This document shows, piece after piece, positions 15,714 to 24,959 of a stretch of DNA of 64,000 nt. The position numbers and the translations under genes are program-made. The number at the start of each line of letters is the position of its first letter. Position 1 is the stretch's first letter. Under the pieces are notes generated by a model. It was not told where the DNA came from, ran no database searches, and was given only the letters and a program-made list of their open reading frames with translations. This DNA comes from Corallococcus caeni (GTDB taxonomy: Bacteria; Myxococcota; Myxococcia; Myxococcales; Myxococcaceae), in assembly GCF_036245865.1 (NCBI RefSeq), contig NZ_BTTW01000012.1, forward strand, positions 1 to 64,000, given 5' to 3'.

Positions 15714-16271
15714 GTGGAGAACACCGCACTGCTGCTCATCGACATCCAGAATGACTATTTCCCCGGGGGGCGGTTCGAACTGGATCGCTCGGATGCCGCG
15801 GCCACGAAGGCCCGGGCGGCCCTGGACTTCTTCCGGGAGCGCGGCGCTCCGGTCATCCACATTCGCCACGAATCACCGCAGCCCGGCGCCACCTTCTTCC
15901 TGCCAGGGACTCCGGGCGCGGAGCTTCATCCTCGAGTCGCGCCTCGACAGGGTGAAGCGGTGGTGCTCAAGCACTTCCCCAACAGCTTCCGTGAGACGGA
16001 CCTCCAGGAACGTCTGCGAGCCCTGGAGGTGAAGCACCTGGTGGTCGTTGGGATGATGACCCTCATGTGCGTGGATGCCACGGTGCGGGCGGCCGCGGAT
16101 CTGGGCTACACGGTCACCGTGCTCGGGGATGCGTGCGCGGCCCGGAGCCTGGAGTTCCAGGGCCAGCACGTGCCCGCGCCCCAGGTCCATGCCGCGTTCC
16201 TGGCGGCGTTGGGCATGGGCTACGCCAGGGTCCTGCCGACCGCCGACTTCCTGGCCCAGGCCGGACGCTGA
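15714..16271 (+). CDS. isochorismatase-like cysteine hydrolase
   Basis: Start GTG 15714 lies 6 bp after AAGGAGG and gives 185 residues. The catalytic triad of the family is present: D10 (LLLIDIQNDYF), K86 (VVLKHFPNSF) and C119 (MMTLMCVDATVRAA). Family members hydrolyse isochorismate, nicotinamide, carbamoyl compounds or similar amides; the substrate here cannot be read from sequence. The divergent GlxA-type regulator next door suggests inducible expression. Confidence 0.9.
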   Translation: MENTALLLIDIQNDYFPGGRFELDRSDAAATKARAALDFFRERGAPVIHIRHESPQPGATFFLPGTPGAELHPRVAPRQGEAVVLKHFPNSFRETDLQERLRALEVKHLVVVGMMTLMCVDATVRAAADLGYTVTVLGDACAARSLEFQGQHVPAPQVHAAFLAALGMGYARVLPTADFLAQAGR

Positions 16272-16276
16272 CCGGA

Positions 16277-16303
16277 GGGGTCGAGCAGCGCCGCCTCGAC
16301 CCC
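16277..16303. terminator. bidirectional hairpin
   Basis: GGGGTCGAG and CTCGACCCC (16277-16285, 16295-16303) form perfect 9-bp arms. They lie between the convergent hydrolase and DUF3103 genes, which are 44 bp apart. Confidence 0.55.
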
Positions 16304-16315
16304 CGCCGGCCGCTG

Positions 16316-17452
16316 CTACTGGCTCGTGAGCGCGTACGGCCTGAGCGACACCACCGCGTTGCCGCGGGCTCCGGTGTGGTTGGTGTAGGTGAGGTTCTTC
16401 TCCAGGGTGTAGAACGAATCGACGTAGTCGTCGTCGTTGGTGAACCATTCACCCGGCATGCGATCCACCAGCCCGCTGCCCAGGGCCACCAGGGCGCCGA
16501 TCTCCGGCTGGCCGATGGCGGTCAGGATCTGGCTCGCGACATTGAACAGGTAGCTCACCAGCTCCTGGTAGCTGGTGTTGTCGTCGTGCTCCATGAGGAT
16601 GACGTTCGCCGCGGCCCAGCGGTAACGCTCCCAGAAGATCAGGACCTGGTTCGGGAAGTAGGTCCTGCCGTCCGTGTCCAGATAGGGCATGTCGACGATG
16701 TCCAACTGCGGCGCGTCACGGCTGGGGTCGACACCATTGACGATGGCATAGACCTCCGCGTTACCGGAGATCCACGGCTCCTCGTCATTGTTCAGGTAGA
16801 TGCGGTCGAGGATCGTCACCGGCGTGCTGGGCACCGCGGCCGCCGTGTCCAGGACGGGCAGGGGACGTTGCCCGAGGGTCACGAGCTGCTCGCGCATCAG
16901 CTTGATGCCAGCGGCCAGATCCCTGCGCGCGTCGATGTCCACCACCAACACCGGCTGGTCGGGCATGCGGTGCACGTCGAGGCGGTGCACGCGGCCAAGG
17001 CCATCGAAGGCCTCGATGAATCGCCACTGGGAGTCATCGCCATCCGGTTCGTACGCGTAGAGGGGGTCCACGCCTTGCTGCAATGCCGTCAGCATGGACG
17101 CGCTGGCCAGACGAAGCTGCAGCAGGCTGTCGAGCTCACGATCGAGGCCCTTGAGCCGACGGATGCTCAGGTCCGCTCGCTCCGCCACGCCCGTGACGGA
17201 AGCCGGGGCCGGCACGGTGCTCAGCCACTGCTTCAGGTCCACCGCGAGCTGCTCGCCGCTCAAGCGGGAAGCGAGCGCCTTTCGCAGCACCGGATCCTGC
17301 TTCGCCAGGGTCAGCGCCACCTCGCGCTTGTCGGCGGCCAGCGACACGCTGATGCGTTCGCGCAGCGCCGCTGGCTTCATGGCGTCGGCTCGAGCTTGGG
17401 GGGCTGCGTTCACGCAAACGAACAGCGCGATGACCATCCCTATCTGCTTCAT
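16316..17452 (-). CDS. secreted DUF3103-family protein
   Basis: From ATG 17452, with GGAGG 3-8 bp upstream, the product has 378 residues and a signal peptide (MKQIGMVIALFVCVNAAPQA, cleaved near ARA). The C-terminal 200 residues carry the features I associate with DUF3103: IDRIYLNNDEEPW-like text, NQVLIFWERYRWAAANVILM, MEHDDNTSYQELVSYLF and WFTNDDDYVDSFYTLEK. The function of the family is unknown; export is the only clear property. It stands alone. Confidence 0.75.
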   Translation of the reverse strand: MKQIGMVIALFVCVNAAPQARADAMKPAALRERISVSLAADKREVALTLAKQDPVLRKALASRLSGEQLAVDLKQWLSTVPAPASVTGVAERADLSIRRLKGLDRELDSLLQLRLASASMLTALQQGVDPLYAYEPDGDDSQWRFIEAFDGLGRVHRLDVHRMPDQPVLVVDIDARRDLAAGIKLMREQLVTLGQRPLPVLDTAAAVPSTPVTILDRIYLNNDEEPWISGNAEVYAIVNGVDPSRDAPQLDIVDMPYLDTDGRTYFPNQVLIFWERYRWAAANVILMEHDDNTSYQELVSYLFNVASQILTAIGQPEIGALVALGSGLVDRMPGEWFTNDDDYVDSFYTLEKNLTYTNHTGARGNAVVSLRPYALTSQ

Positions 17453-17522
17453 TGGATCCTCCGGTGGGTGAGAGAGGGCGCTGGGCAATGCAACCCAATG
17501 CGAAGGCCATCAACAGCAGATG

Positions 17523-17561
17523 CCTGGGTCTTGCCATTCTCACAGAATGGACAAGCCCAGG
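17523..17561. other. long imperfect inverted repeat
   Basis: Two 18-base arms (17523-17540 and 17544-17561) pair with two single-base bulges around a 3-base loop. The repeat lies between the stop of the 2OG oxygenase gene (17633) and the start of the DUF3103 gene (17452), both on the minus strand. It could be a terminator for the first or an attenuator or operator for the second. No T-run follows. Confidence 0.4.
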
Positions 17562-17632
17562 TGTTCAAATCAAGAACTCTCTGGATGGGTGGAAATAGCC
17601 CCGACAGTTGAAGGTGTGCGCTGTGTCAGGGG

Positions 17633-18382
17633 CTACGTCGCATCATGGAAAATGATGCCCAGTGTGTGCCTCATTCCTGAGCGCAAGCGACTGACACCAT
17701 GCCGCAGGTTGACGCGGTAGGTGCCTCGCGTGCCTTGCACGGGGCGGTGGTGCACCGCGAAGACGACCGCGTCTCCCTGCCGCAGGGAGACGACCTCCGC
17801 GCGGGATTGCATTCGCGGACGCTGCTCCGTCAGCACGAGCTCTCCGCCTGTGAAGTCACGGCCGGGTTCAGAGAGGAGGATGGCCACCTGGAGTGGGAAG
17901 ACGTGCTCACCATACAGGTCCTGGTGCAGGCAGTTGTAGTCGTCCACGCCGTAGCGCAGGAGCAGGGGAGTTGGCCGCACCTGTCCCGCTTCATGGCAAC
18001 GCGCGAGGAAGTCCGCGTGCGCGTCCGGATACCGCACGTCGATGCCCATGGCCGTGTTCCAGCGGTTCGCGATGGGCGCGAGCCACGGATACATCGCCGT
18101 GCGCAGCTCCGTCACGACCTCTGGCAGCGGGTGGTCGAAGTATTTGTATTCACCCCGGCCAAATCCATGTCTTGCCATCACCACGCGGCTGCGAAACGCA
18201 TCCTCCACGTCGTAGAGCAGCGCCAGGGCCTCGCACTCCTCGGGCGTGAGCAGGTGCTCCAGCGCCGCGCACCCACGGGCATCCAGCTCCCGGCCCGTTG
18301 CCTCCCAGTCCACCGCGCGCACTCGCGCAGGGACTCCCGCCACGGGACGGACCGCGAGCGCACCTCCGCGTCGTGCACTCAT
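17633..18382 (-). CDS. 2OG-Fe(II) oxygenase coupled to ada
   Basis: The 249-residue protein contains the iron triad H153-x-D155 (NCLHQDLYGEH) and a distal His in VHHRPV (H211/H212), with the 2-oxoglutarate Arg in YRVNLRHG. Its start ATG overlaps the stop of ada by 4 bp, so the two are translationally coupled. The sequence is not canonical AlkB but belongs to the prolyl-hydroxylase-like group often found beside ada, so a role in repair of alkylated nucleic acid or in the same stress response is likely. A dead partial copy is at 14340-14488. Confidence 0.85.
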   Translation of the reverse strand: MSARRGGALAVRPVAGVPARVRAVDWEATGRELDARGCAALEHLLTPEECEALALLYDVEDAFRSRVVMARHGFGRGEYKYFDHPLPEVVTELRTAMYPWLAPIANRWNTAMGIDVRYPDAHADFLARCHEAGQVRPTPLLLRYGVDDYNCLHQDLYGEHVFPLQVAILLSEPGRDFTGGELVLTEQRPRMQSRAEVVSLRQGDAVVFAVHHRPVQGTRGTYRVNLRHGVSRLRSGMRHTLGIIFHDAT

Positions 18383-19488
18383 CCCTGGGCCCCTCGCTTG
18401 AGCCCATCATGCTTGGAGGACTCCGCCTCTCGCTCCAGCAGCGTGCGCTTGCGCTCCACGCCCCACCGATAGCCAGACAGCGCACCGTCATTGCGCACCA
18501 CCCGGTGACACGGAATCACCACCGCCAGCGCGTTCGCGCCGCACGCTTGCGCCACGGCTCGCACCGACTTCGGTGCGCCAATCCGCTGCGCGATGTCCGT
18601 GTAGCTCGCCGTCTTGCCCGCCGGAATCTCACGCAAGGCCTGCCACACGCGCTGCTGGAACGCCGTGCCCCTCACGTCCAGGGGCAGGTCCAGCCCCACG
18701 CCCGGCGCCTCCACGAAGCCCACGACCTTCGCCACCAGCTGCTCGAACGTCGCGTCCCCGCCCACCAGCGTCGCCTGCGGGAAGCGGTCCTGGAGGTCCT
18801 TCGCCAGCGCGTCCGGATCATCTCCCATCAGGATGGCGCACACGCCCCGGTTGCTCGTGGCGACGAGGATGGGCCCCAGCGAGCACTCCGCGATGGCGAA
18901 GCGGATCTCCGTGTTCGCGCCCCCGGCGCGGAAGTTCGTCGGCGTCATGCCCAGGACCTGGCTGGAGGTTTCGTAGAAGCGGCCGCTGGAGTTGAACCCG
19001 GCGTCGTAGATGGCCTCGGTGACAGAGCCGCGCTTCGTCAGGCCCGTGCGGATCCGCTCCGCCCGCTGCGCCGCCGCGTAGCCCTTCGGCGTCAGCCCCG
19101 TCACGGCCTTGAACACGCGGTGCAGGTGATAGGGCGACAGCCCCGCGCGCTCCGCCAGTTGCTCCAGGCTCGGCATCTCCTCGGACGCCTGGATGAAGCG
19201 GCACAGCTCGGCCACCCGGTCCGCGTGCTTCACGGCGAGCGAGGGCTCCCCTGGCTTGCAGCGCCTGCACGCGCGAAACCCCGCCTGCTCCGCCGCCTCC
19301 ACCGACGCGTGGAACCCCACGTTCTCCGGCCGGGGCGTCCGAGCGCCACACGACGGACGGCAGAACACGCCCGTCGTCCGCACGGAATAGAAGAAGCGTC
19401 CATCCGCCGCCGCATCCCGAGCGACGACCGCTGCCCAGCGCGGGTCGCCCACCGTCGCCGCCGCGAGGACTTCCGTCTTCGTCGCCAT
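18379..19488 (-). CDS. ada: Ada: methylated-DNA methyltransferase and regulator
   Basis: From ATG 19488 (GGGAGG at -7) the 369-residue protein has the full Ada layout. An N-terminal zinc domain carries C43, C47, C74 and C77 (GVFCRPSCGA, FRACRRCKPG). A central AraC helix-turn-helix follows (LSPYHLHRVFKAVTGLTPKG). The C-terminal O6-methylguanine methyltransferase has acceptor C327 in VIPCHRVV. Known Ada proteins transfer methyl groups from DNA to their own cysteines and then activate the adaptive response. The downstream 2OG oxygenase is in the same operon. Confidence 0.95.
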   Translation of the reverse strand: MATKTEVLAAATVGDPRWAAVVARDAAADGRFFYSVRTTGVFCRPSCGARTPRPENVGFHASVEAAEQAGFRACRRCKPGEPSLAVKHADRVAELCRFIQASEEMPSLEQLAERAGLSPYHLHRVFKAVTGLTPKGYAAAQRAERIRTGLTKRGSVTEAIYDAGFNSSGRFYETSSQVLGMTPTNFRAGGANTEIRFAIAECSLGPILVATSNRGVCAILMGDDPDALAKDLQDRFPQATLVGGDATFEQLVAKVVGFVEAPGVGLDLPLDVRGTAFQQRVWQALREIPAGKTASYTDIAQRIGAPKSVRAVAQACGANALAVVIPCHRVVRNDGALSGYRWGVERKRTLLEREAESSKHDGLKRGAQG

Positions 19489-19638
19489 GCCCTGCCTCCC
19501 TTCGAGCGCGGTCCCCATGACCACGTTGGGAAACCTAACCCCCCGTCTCCAGGCCAGCACTCCGCGCCTTGCGGTCGAATTCGAGCACCGCCCCGCGCCC
19601 CGGGAAAGCCACCCCGGAGCGCGGGAGGAACACCGCCG

Positions 19639-20670
19639 CTACCCGCAGGCGTCCACGAGCCGGCGCTCCGGCCGCCGCTCCCAGCCGCGCCCGTGGAAGG
19701 CGGCGCCCACCACCAGCGGCATCGTCACCGTGGCCTCTCCGTACACCATCTGCTCGTGCACGGTGGACACCTTGCCCCAGCTGCTGGCCTCGCGCAGCGT
19801 GGAGCCGGACAGCGCGCCGTCACGCTCGTCCGCCACCGTGAGCTGCACCGCGTACTTGTGCATGGCCACCGGCTGCTCCACGAAGTCCGCCGCCACGACG
19901 ATGTCCTGGGCGAAGTTCTTCGGCACGCCGCCGCCCACCATGAACAGCCCCGAGTCCTCCATCCGCAGCCGGCACTTCGTCAGCTCCAGGAAGTCCCTCG
20001 CGCTGTCGATGGACACCTGGGGCTTCCCCGCGCGGTGCCACTGGTGGTGCACCAGCCCGAACCCCGCCGAGCAGTCGCTGAACGCCGGGACGAAGATGGG
20101 CACGCCCATTTCATGCGCCGCCAGCACCACGCTGTCGCGCGTCCTGCCGTGCTTCACCAGGTACCGGCCCATCTCCCCGATGAACTCGCGTGACGAGTAC
20201 GGACGCGGCTCCAGCTCCGCCGCGATGCGCGCGATGGTGGCGTCGCACTCGCGCAGCTCGTCCTCGTCGATGTACGTGTCGTAGATGCGGTCGATGTGCA
20301 GCTCGCGCAGCGCGTTGTCGTCCGCGTCCGCGCGGCCCTTGTAGTGGCGGAAGCCCAGCGCCTCGAAGAAGTCCTGGTCCACGATGAGCGCCCCGGTGGA
20401 GACGATGGCGTCCACCATCCGGTGACGCACCATGTCCACCACCACCTGCTTCAGGCCGGCGGAGAACAGGCTGCCGGCGAGGCAGAGGATGACGCCGCAC
20501 CGTTCGTCACGGAGCATGGCGTCATAGAGCCCCGCGGCGCGGCTCAGGTTGCGCGCCTGGAAGGCCATGTGCCCCATGGCCTCCACGAGCGGCCGCACGT
20601 CCAGGGCCTTGATGTCGATGTGCTGGATGGGAGCGCGAAGCAGCCCGGTCTTGCTGGGAGTGTCTGTCAC
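19639..20670 (-). CDS. deoxyhypusine synthase-like protein
   Basis: Start GTG 20670 gives 343 residues (VTDTPSKTGLLRAPIQHIDI). The Rossmann-like core shows ILCLAGSLFSAGLKQVVVDM and STGALIVDQDF; the C-terminal ASSWGKVSTVHEQMVYGEAT carries K300, matching the lysine that forms the imine intermediate in deoxyhypusine synthases. Bacteria lack eIF5A, so members in bacteria are thought to act on polyamines, for example as homospermidine synthases. The exact acceptor here is unknown. The gene is divergent from the C45/M1 fusion across 244 bp. Confidence 0.88.
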   Translation of the reverse strand: MTDTPSKTGLLRAPIQHIDIKALDVRPLVEAMGHMAFQARNLSRAAGLYDAMLRDERCGVILCLAGSLFSAGLKQVVVDMVRHRMVDAIVSTGALIVDQDFFEALGFRHYKGRADADDNALRELHIDRIYDTYIDEDELRECDATIARIAAELEPRPYSSREFIGEMGRYLVKHGRTRDSVVLAAHEMGVPIFVPAFSDCSAGFGLVHHQWHRAGKPQVSIDSARDFLELTKCRLRMEDSGLFMVGGGVPKNFAQDIVVAADFVEQPVAMHKYAVQLTVADERDGALSGSTLREASSWGKVSTVHEQMVYGEATVTMPLVVGAAFHGRGWERRPERRLVDACG

Positions 20671-20914
20671 GGCGGGTGTACCCCGACGGCCTGTGATGGA
20701 GGTCGGGAGGCCCTGGGCCGACAACAAGCGCCACCCGAGACGTCCTACGGTCCGGCCTCGGTAAGAGGGGGGACCGCCATCGGAGACGTCAGGTGGCGTG
20801 CGACCCGTGCTCCCTAACACGCCGGCCAGCCGGGTGCGAGCAATGCGTGGCGGCACGCTCGCGTATGACGTGACAGGATGCCGCACCCCAGTTCCTCCTT
20901 CCCATGAGCAAGCC

Positions 20915-23900
20915 ATGTCCCACCTGCGTCTGATGTGGAAGCGCTCCCGTCTGTTCTGGCCCACGCTGGCCGCGTGCGCCGCGGTGCCCGCCTGGGCCGC
21001 CCCCGCGCCCATCGCCGTCCCCAACGCCGGCTTCGAAACCGCCGCCTCCACCGGCCTGCCCCAGGGCTGGACCGCCACCGGCCAGGGCAAGGTATCCGCC
21101 CGCGGCGACGCGAAGGCGGAGGGCAGCCGCAGCCTGGTCATCGAGAGCCCCCAGGGCGGCGCGGAGACCACCGTCACCTCCGAGCCCGTGAAGCTCCAGG
21201 TGGGCCGCCTCTACCGGCTCTCCGCCTGGGTCCGCACGAAGGGCGTGCAGGCGGACGCGCAGGCCCGCTACCCCACGGCGCTGGGCGCGTGTCTGTCCAT
21301 GCAGAGCTTTCCCTTCACCAACTGCTCGCCGCCGCAGGGCGCGGACCAGAGCGGCCGCGTGCAGGTGCTGTTCTTCGCCACCACGTCCAATGACCGCGTG
21401 CGCGCGCACCTGGGCCACAACGGCAAGGCCACCGGCACCGCGTGGTTCGACGACGTGAAGCTGGAGGAGGTGGACGACGTCACCGCGTACGTCCCCATGG
21501 AGAGCGTGCGCTGGGCCGGCAAGGGCTTCCGCTACGACGACGGCGGCTGGGTGTACGTGCACATCGAGGGCGAGCCCTACGAGCGCGGCCGGCAGTACGG
21601 CGAGCTCGTGTCCCAGGAGATCGTCCGCTACATCGAGAAGCTGGGCATCCAGAAGGACAAGGCGGACGCCGCGAAGGGCTGGGCGCAGGTGCGCCTGCTC
21701 GCGGACTCGCTGTTCCTGCGCCGCTTCGACCCCGAGTACCTGGAGGAGATGAAGGGCATCGCCGACGGCGCCAACAAGGGCGGCGCGAAGTTCAAGGGCC
21801 CGGACGGCAAGGAGCGCGACCTGGACGTGCTGGACGTCGTCGCCATCAACTCCGCCGTGGACCTGGGGCAGCTGGAGGACGCCAACCGCGTCACCGCGTC
21901 ACCGCTCTCCGGCCGCACCTTCCTCAAGGGCGAGGACGAGAACGGCCGGGCGGGGGAGGGCGACCACTGTTCGTCGTTCGTGGCCACCAAGTCCGCGACG
22001 AAGGACGGCCGCGTCGTCATGGGGCAGATCTTCATGTGGAACGGCTACACCGGCGTCCACTGGGACGTGGTGCTGGACGTGCAGCCCACCAAGGGCCACC
22101 GCTTCGTGATGCAGACCTTCCCGGGCGGCATCCACAGCGGCTCCGACTGGATGCTCAACGACGCGGGCATCGTCATCGGTGAGACGACGGTGGGCCAGAC
22201 GCCCTTCAACATCGACGGCACGCCGCAGAGCAACCGCATCCGCAAGGCCGTGCAGTACGCGAACTCCATCGACGACGTGGAGCGCATCCTCAAGGACCGC
22301 AACAACGGCCTCTACACCAACGACTGGACGCTGGCGGACACCAAGACGGACGAGGGCGCGTGCCTCCTGCTGGGCACCGCGAAGACGCGCCTGTGGCGCA
22401 CCGGCAGCAAGGGCAAGGCCTCCGACACGCCCGGAAACCTCAAGGACTTCATCTGGGCCAACAACAACAACCGCGACCCGGAGGTGCGCAAGGAGTCCGT
22501 GCCCAACGCGAGCAACGCCCCGGTGGACCTGGCCTTCAACACCTGGAACCGCGACATCGCCTTCCAGGAGTTCTACGCGAAGTACGGCAAGGGCGGCTTC
22601 GACGTGGACAGCGCCACGCGGATGATGGCCTCCAGCCCCATCAACCGCCCCCACGCGTGTGACGGGAAGATCACCACGTCGGAGATGACCGAGAAGCTGA
22701 TGTTCCTCGCGCACTACGGCAAGACGACGCTGCGCGAGAAGATGGTGGGCAGCCGCTGGATTCCAGACCTGCCCGGCGCCACGCCGCACCTGTCCCTGGG
22801 CTACACCGCCTTCAGCCCCATCTACGTGGCGGACCAGCTCAAGGCCGCCAAGGCGAAGCAGAAGCCGGAGCCCAAGGCGGACACCCAGCCCAAGCGCGAC
22901 TTCGCCCGCGTGAAGGACGCGCTCCGCTTCGACGAGAAGAAGCTCTGGTCCAACACGGTGTTCCCCGCGACGGACGCGGACAACTGGTTCGGCAGCGGGT
23001 CCGCCGCGTACTGGACCCAGCTCAGGGACCTGCCGGAGGGGGATGACCTCTCCAAGGCCTTCGACACGCAGCGCGACGCGCTGGCGGAGCTCAACGCCCG
23101 CTACCTCTACATCACGGCTCGCGAGGGCGACGTGGTGCCCATCGCCGCGCGCACGGACTACGGCCGCTATGGCCAGTACGCGGTGCCGCGCATCAAGGGC
23201 ACGTACCTGCTGCACCAGCTGCGGCTGACCCTGGGCAACGCGAAGTTCGCCCGTGTGATGGACGCGGTGCACGGCAAGTTCGCCAACAAGAAGCTCACCA
23301 CGCAGGACTTCATCCGCACCGCGTCCGAGGCCGCGGGACAGGACGTGGGCCCGTGGGTGAAGCAGTGGGTGGAGCGCGGGGGCCTGCCCGCGCCGCGCCT
23401 CACAACGCGCGCCCAGAAGGCGAAGGAGGGCTACGAGGTGACGCTGAAGGTGGACCAGTCCGGGACGCCCTGGCGCTTCGCCACGCTGGTGGAGGTGCAG
23501 ACGGAGAAGGGCAGCGTGCTGGAGCGCGTGGAGGTGAAGGGCGCAAGCGACACCTTCACCGTGAAGGTCGCGGACCGGCCGGTGCGCGTGGTGTTCAACG
23601 TGGGCAACGACATCCCCGTGGCCCGCGAGCGCTACCAGACCCTGGCCAACACGCTGGATGACTGGGAGAAGCTCCTCTTCGTCTACGGCTCCGCGCACCA
23701 GGTGGAGTCCATGCGCACGCTGGCGACGAACTACCGCGAGCAGCTGGCGGACGCGTCCCCGGAGAGGCTGGCCCCGCTCAAGCCGGACGCGGAGGTGACG
23801 GACGCGGAGCTGGCGGACCGCGACCTCGTCGTCTTCGGCGGCCTGGAGGACAACGGGCTGCTGGCGCGGCTGGCGGCGGAGAAGAAGCTGCCGGTGGAGC

Positions 23901-24190
23901 TGGGCCGGCGCTACTTCCGGTGGCAGGGCAAGACGTACGGCCGCGCGGATGACGGCCTGGCCATGGCGCTGCCCAACCCCTGGAACCCGAAGCGGACGCT
24001 CTACCTCTTCGTCGCCAACAGCGGCCTGGAGTTGTGGCACATGACGCGCTCCTTCCAGCGCGGCCTCCAGAGCTGGGCCCTGTTCCGCGCGGGCGAAGTC
24101 AGCGGCAAGGGCTTCCACGCCGCCGACGGCCTCACCCAGGAGCTGTCCGTGGACCTGCCCGCCCCCAAGCTGGGCATGCTCACCCCCTGA
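20915..24190 (+). CDS. large secreted C45-type hydrolase fused to an M1-like C-terminal domain
   Basis: The 1091-residue product (start ATG 20915; ATG 20933 also possible) has a signal peptide ending AVPAWA and a carbohydrate-binding-like beta domain (about 35-190). It continues with a C45/phospholipase-B-like Ntn-hydrolase domain (about 200-620) with probable nucleophile C352 in GDHCSSFVATK, plus GGIHSGSDWMLNDAGIVIGE. The last 430 residues resemble the C-terminal part of M1 aminopeptidases (KGTYLLHQLRLTLGN, FIRTASEAAGQDVGPWVKQW) but have no HExxH zinc motif. Ntn hydrolases of this type cleave amide bonds in lipids or peptides. The pairing of these domains is unusual. Confidence 0.8.
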   Translation: MSHLRLMWKRSRLFWPTLAACAAVPAWAAPAPIAVPNAGFETAASTGLPQGWTATGQGKVSARGDAKAEGSRSLVIESPQGGAETTVTSEPVKLQVGRLYRLSAWVRTKGVQADAQARYPTALGACLSMQSFPFTNCSPPQGADQSGRVQVLFFATTSNDRVRAHLGHNGKATGTAWFDDVKLEEVDDVTAYVPMESVRWAGKGFRYDDGGWVYVHIEGEPYERGRQYGELVSQEIVRYIEKLGIQKDKADAAKGWAQVRLLADSLFLRRFDPEYLEEMKGIADGANKGGAKFKGPDGKERDLDVLDVVAINSAVDLGQLEDANRVTASPLSGRTFLKGEDENGRAGEGDHCSSFVATKSATKDGRVVMGQIFMWNGYTGVHWDVVLDVQPTKGHRFVMQTFPGGIHSGSDWMLNDAGIVIGETTVGQTPFNIDGTPQSNRIRKAVQYANSIDDVERILKDRNNGLYTNDWTLADTKTDEGACLLLGTAKTRLWRTGSKGKASDTPGNLKDFIWANNNNRDPEVRKESVPNASNAPVDLAFNTWNRDIAFQEFYAKYGKGGFDVDSATRMMASSPINRPHACDGKITTSEMTEKLMFLAHYGKTTLREKMVGSRWIPDLPGATPHLSLGYTAFSPIYVADQLKAAKAKQKPEPKADTQPKRDFARVKDALRFDEKKLWSNTVFPATDADNWFGSGSAAYWTQLRDLPEGDDLSKAFDTQRDALAELNARYLYITAREGDVVPIAARTDYGRYGQYAVPRIKGTYLLHQLRLTLGNAKFARVMDAVHGKFANKKLTTQDFIRTASEAAGQDVGPWVKQWVERGGLPAPRLTTRAQKAKEGYEVTLKVDQSGTPWRFATLVEVQTEKGSVLERVEVKGASDTFTVKVADRPVRVVFNVGNDIPVARERYQTLANTLDDWEKLLFVYGSAHQVESMRTLATNYREQLADASPERLAPLKPDAEVTDAELADRDLVVFGGLEDNGLLARLAAEKKLPVELGRRYFRWQGKTYGRADDGLAMALPNPWNPKRTLYLFVANSGLELWHMTRSFQRGLQSWALFRAGEVSGKGFHAADGLTQELSVDLPAPKLGMLTP

Positions 24191-24221
24191 GCCGCTGAAC
24201 TGAAGACCGGATGCCCCAAGC

Positions 24222-24254
24222 AAGGGCCGGCGGTGAGCACTCCCGCCGGCCCTT
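24222..24254 (+). terminator. Rho-independent-type terminator
   Basis: Perfect 12-bp arms (24222-24233, 24243-24254) enclose a 9-base loop and are followed by CTTCTTG, 32 bp after the stop of the C45/M1 gene. Confidence 0.7.
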
Positions 24255-24337
24255 CTTGCGCCCGCCTGCCAGCCTCCCTCTAAGAACCCCGGTCGATTTG
24301 ACTCCTGGGCGGAGAGGGTTAAATCTCTCTTCAGGAA

Positions 24338-24958
24338 ATGAATCGAGATTCAAAATCTGAGGCGCCCGTCAAACGGCTGCGCTCGCGCATGAAGGAAGCC
24401 ACCGCCGACGCCATCCTGTCGGCGGCCGCGGGGGTGTTCGCGCGGGACGGCCTGCACGCGGCGAAGATGGAGTCCATCGCCGAGCTGGCAGGCGTGTCGG
24501 TGGGGACGCTCTACAACCACTTCACCGACCGCGCGGCCCTGCTGGACGCGCTGCGCGTGAAGCGGCGGCAGGTGATGCTGGACCGGCTGGACAAGGCCCT
24601 GGCGCCCGTGACGGAGCGGCCCGCGCGCGAACAGCTGCGCGCCTTCGTGACGGCGGTGTTCGCCCACGCGGCGGAGCAGGACGCGTTCGTCCGGGTGCTG
24701 ATGCAGCTGCCGGAGGACCCCGCGCGCAAGAGCCGCATGATGGCGGAGCTCACCCGGCGCCTGACGGTCATCCTCGACCGGGGCATCCAGGCCGGTGACA
24801 TCCGCGCGGAGGGCCGCGCGTTCTACCCGGCCCTCTTGATGGGAATGGTGCGCGGCGCGCTGGACCGCCTGCGCGAGGCCGACGCCGCGAACCCTCCGGC
24901 GGCCGCCTGGGCGGAGGAGATCCTCCGCGTCTTCTTGAAGGGCATCGAGGTCGACTGA
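24338..24958 (+). CDS. TetR-family repressor of the efflux operon
   Basis: The 206-residue protein has an N-terminal TetR helix-turn-helix (residues 20-65, ESIAELAGVSVGTLYNHFTD) and a variable all-helical C-terminal ligand domain. It is the first gene of an operon: the EmrB-type transporter starts 1 bp after its stop. The likely role is repression of its own operon with release by a drug or metabolite. The upstream 80 bp are AT-richer than average and contain short dyads such as GAGATTCAAAATCT, but no firm operator could be defined. Confidence 0.92.
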   Translation: MNRDSKSEAPVKRLRSRMKEATADAILSAAAGVFARDGLHAAKMESIAELAGVSVGTLYNHFTDRAALLDALRVKRRQVMLDRLDKALAPVTERPAREQLRAFVTAVFAHAAEQDAFVRVLMQLPEDPARKSRMMAELTRRLTVILDRGIQAGDIRAEGRAFYPALLMGMVRGALDRLREADAANPPAAAWAEEILRVFLKGIEVD

Positions 24959-24959
24959 C

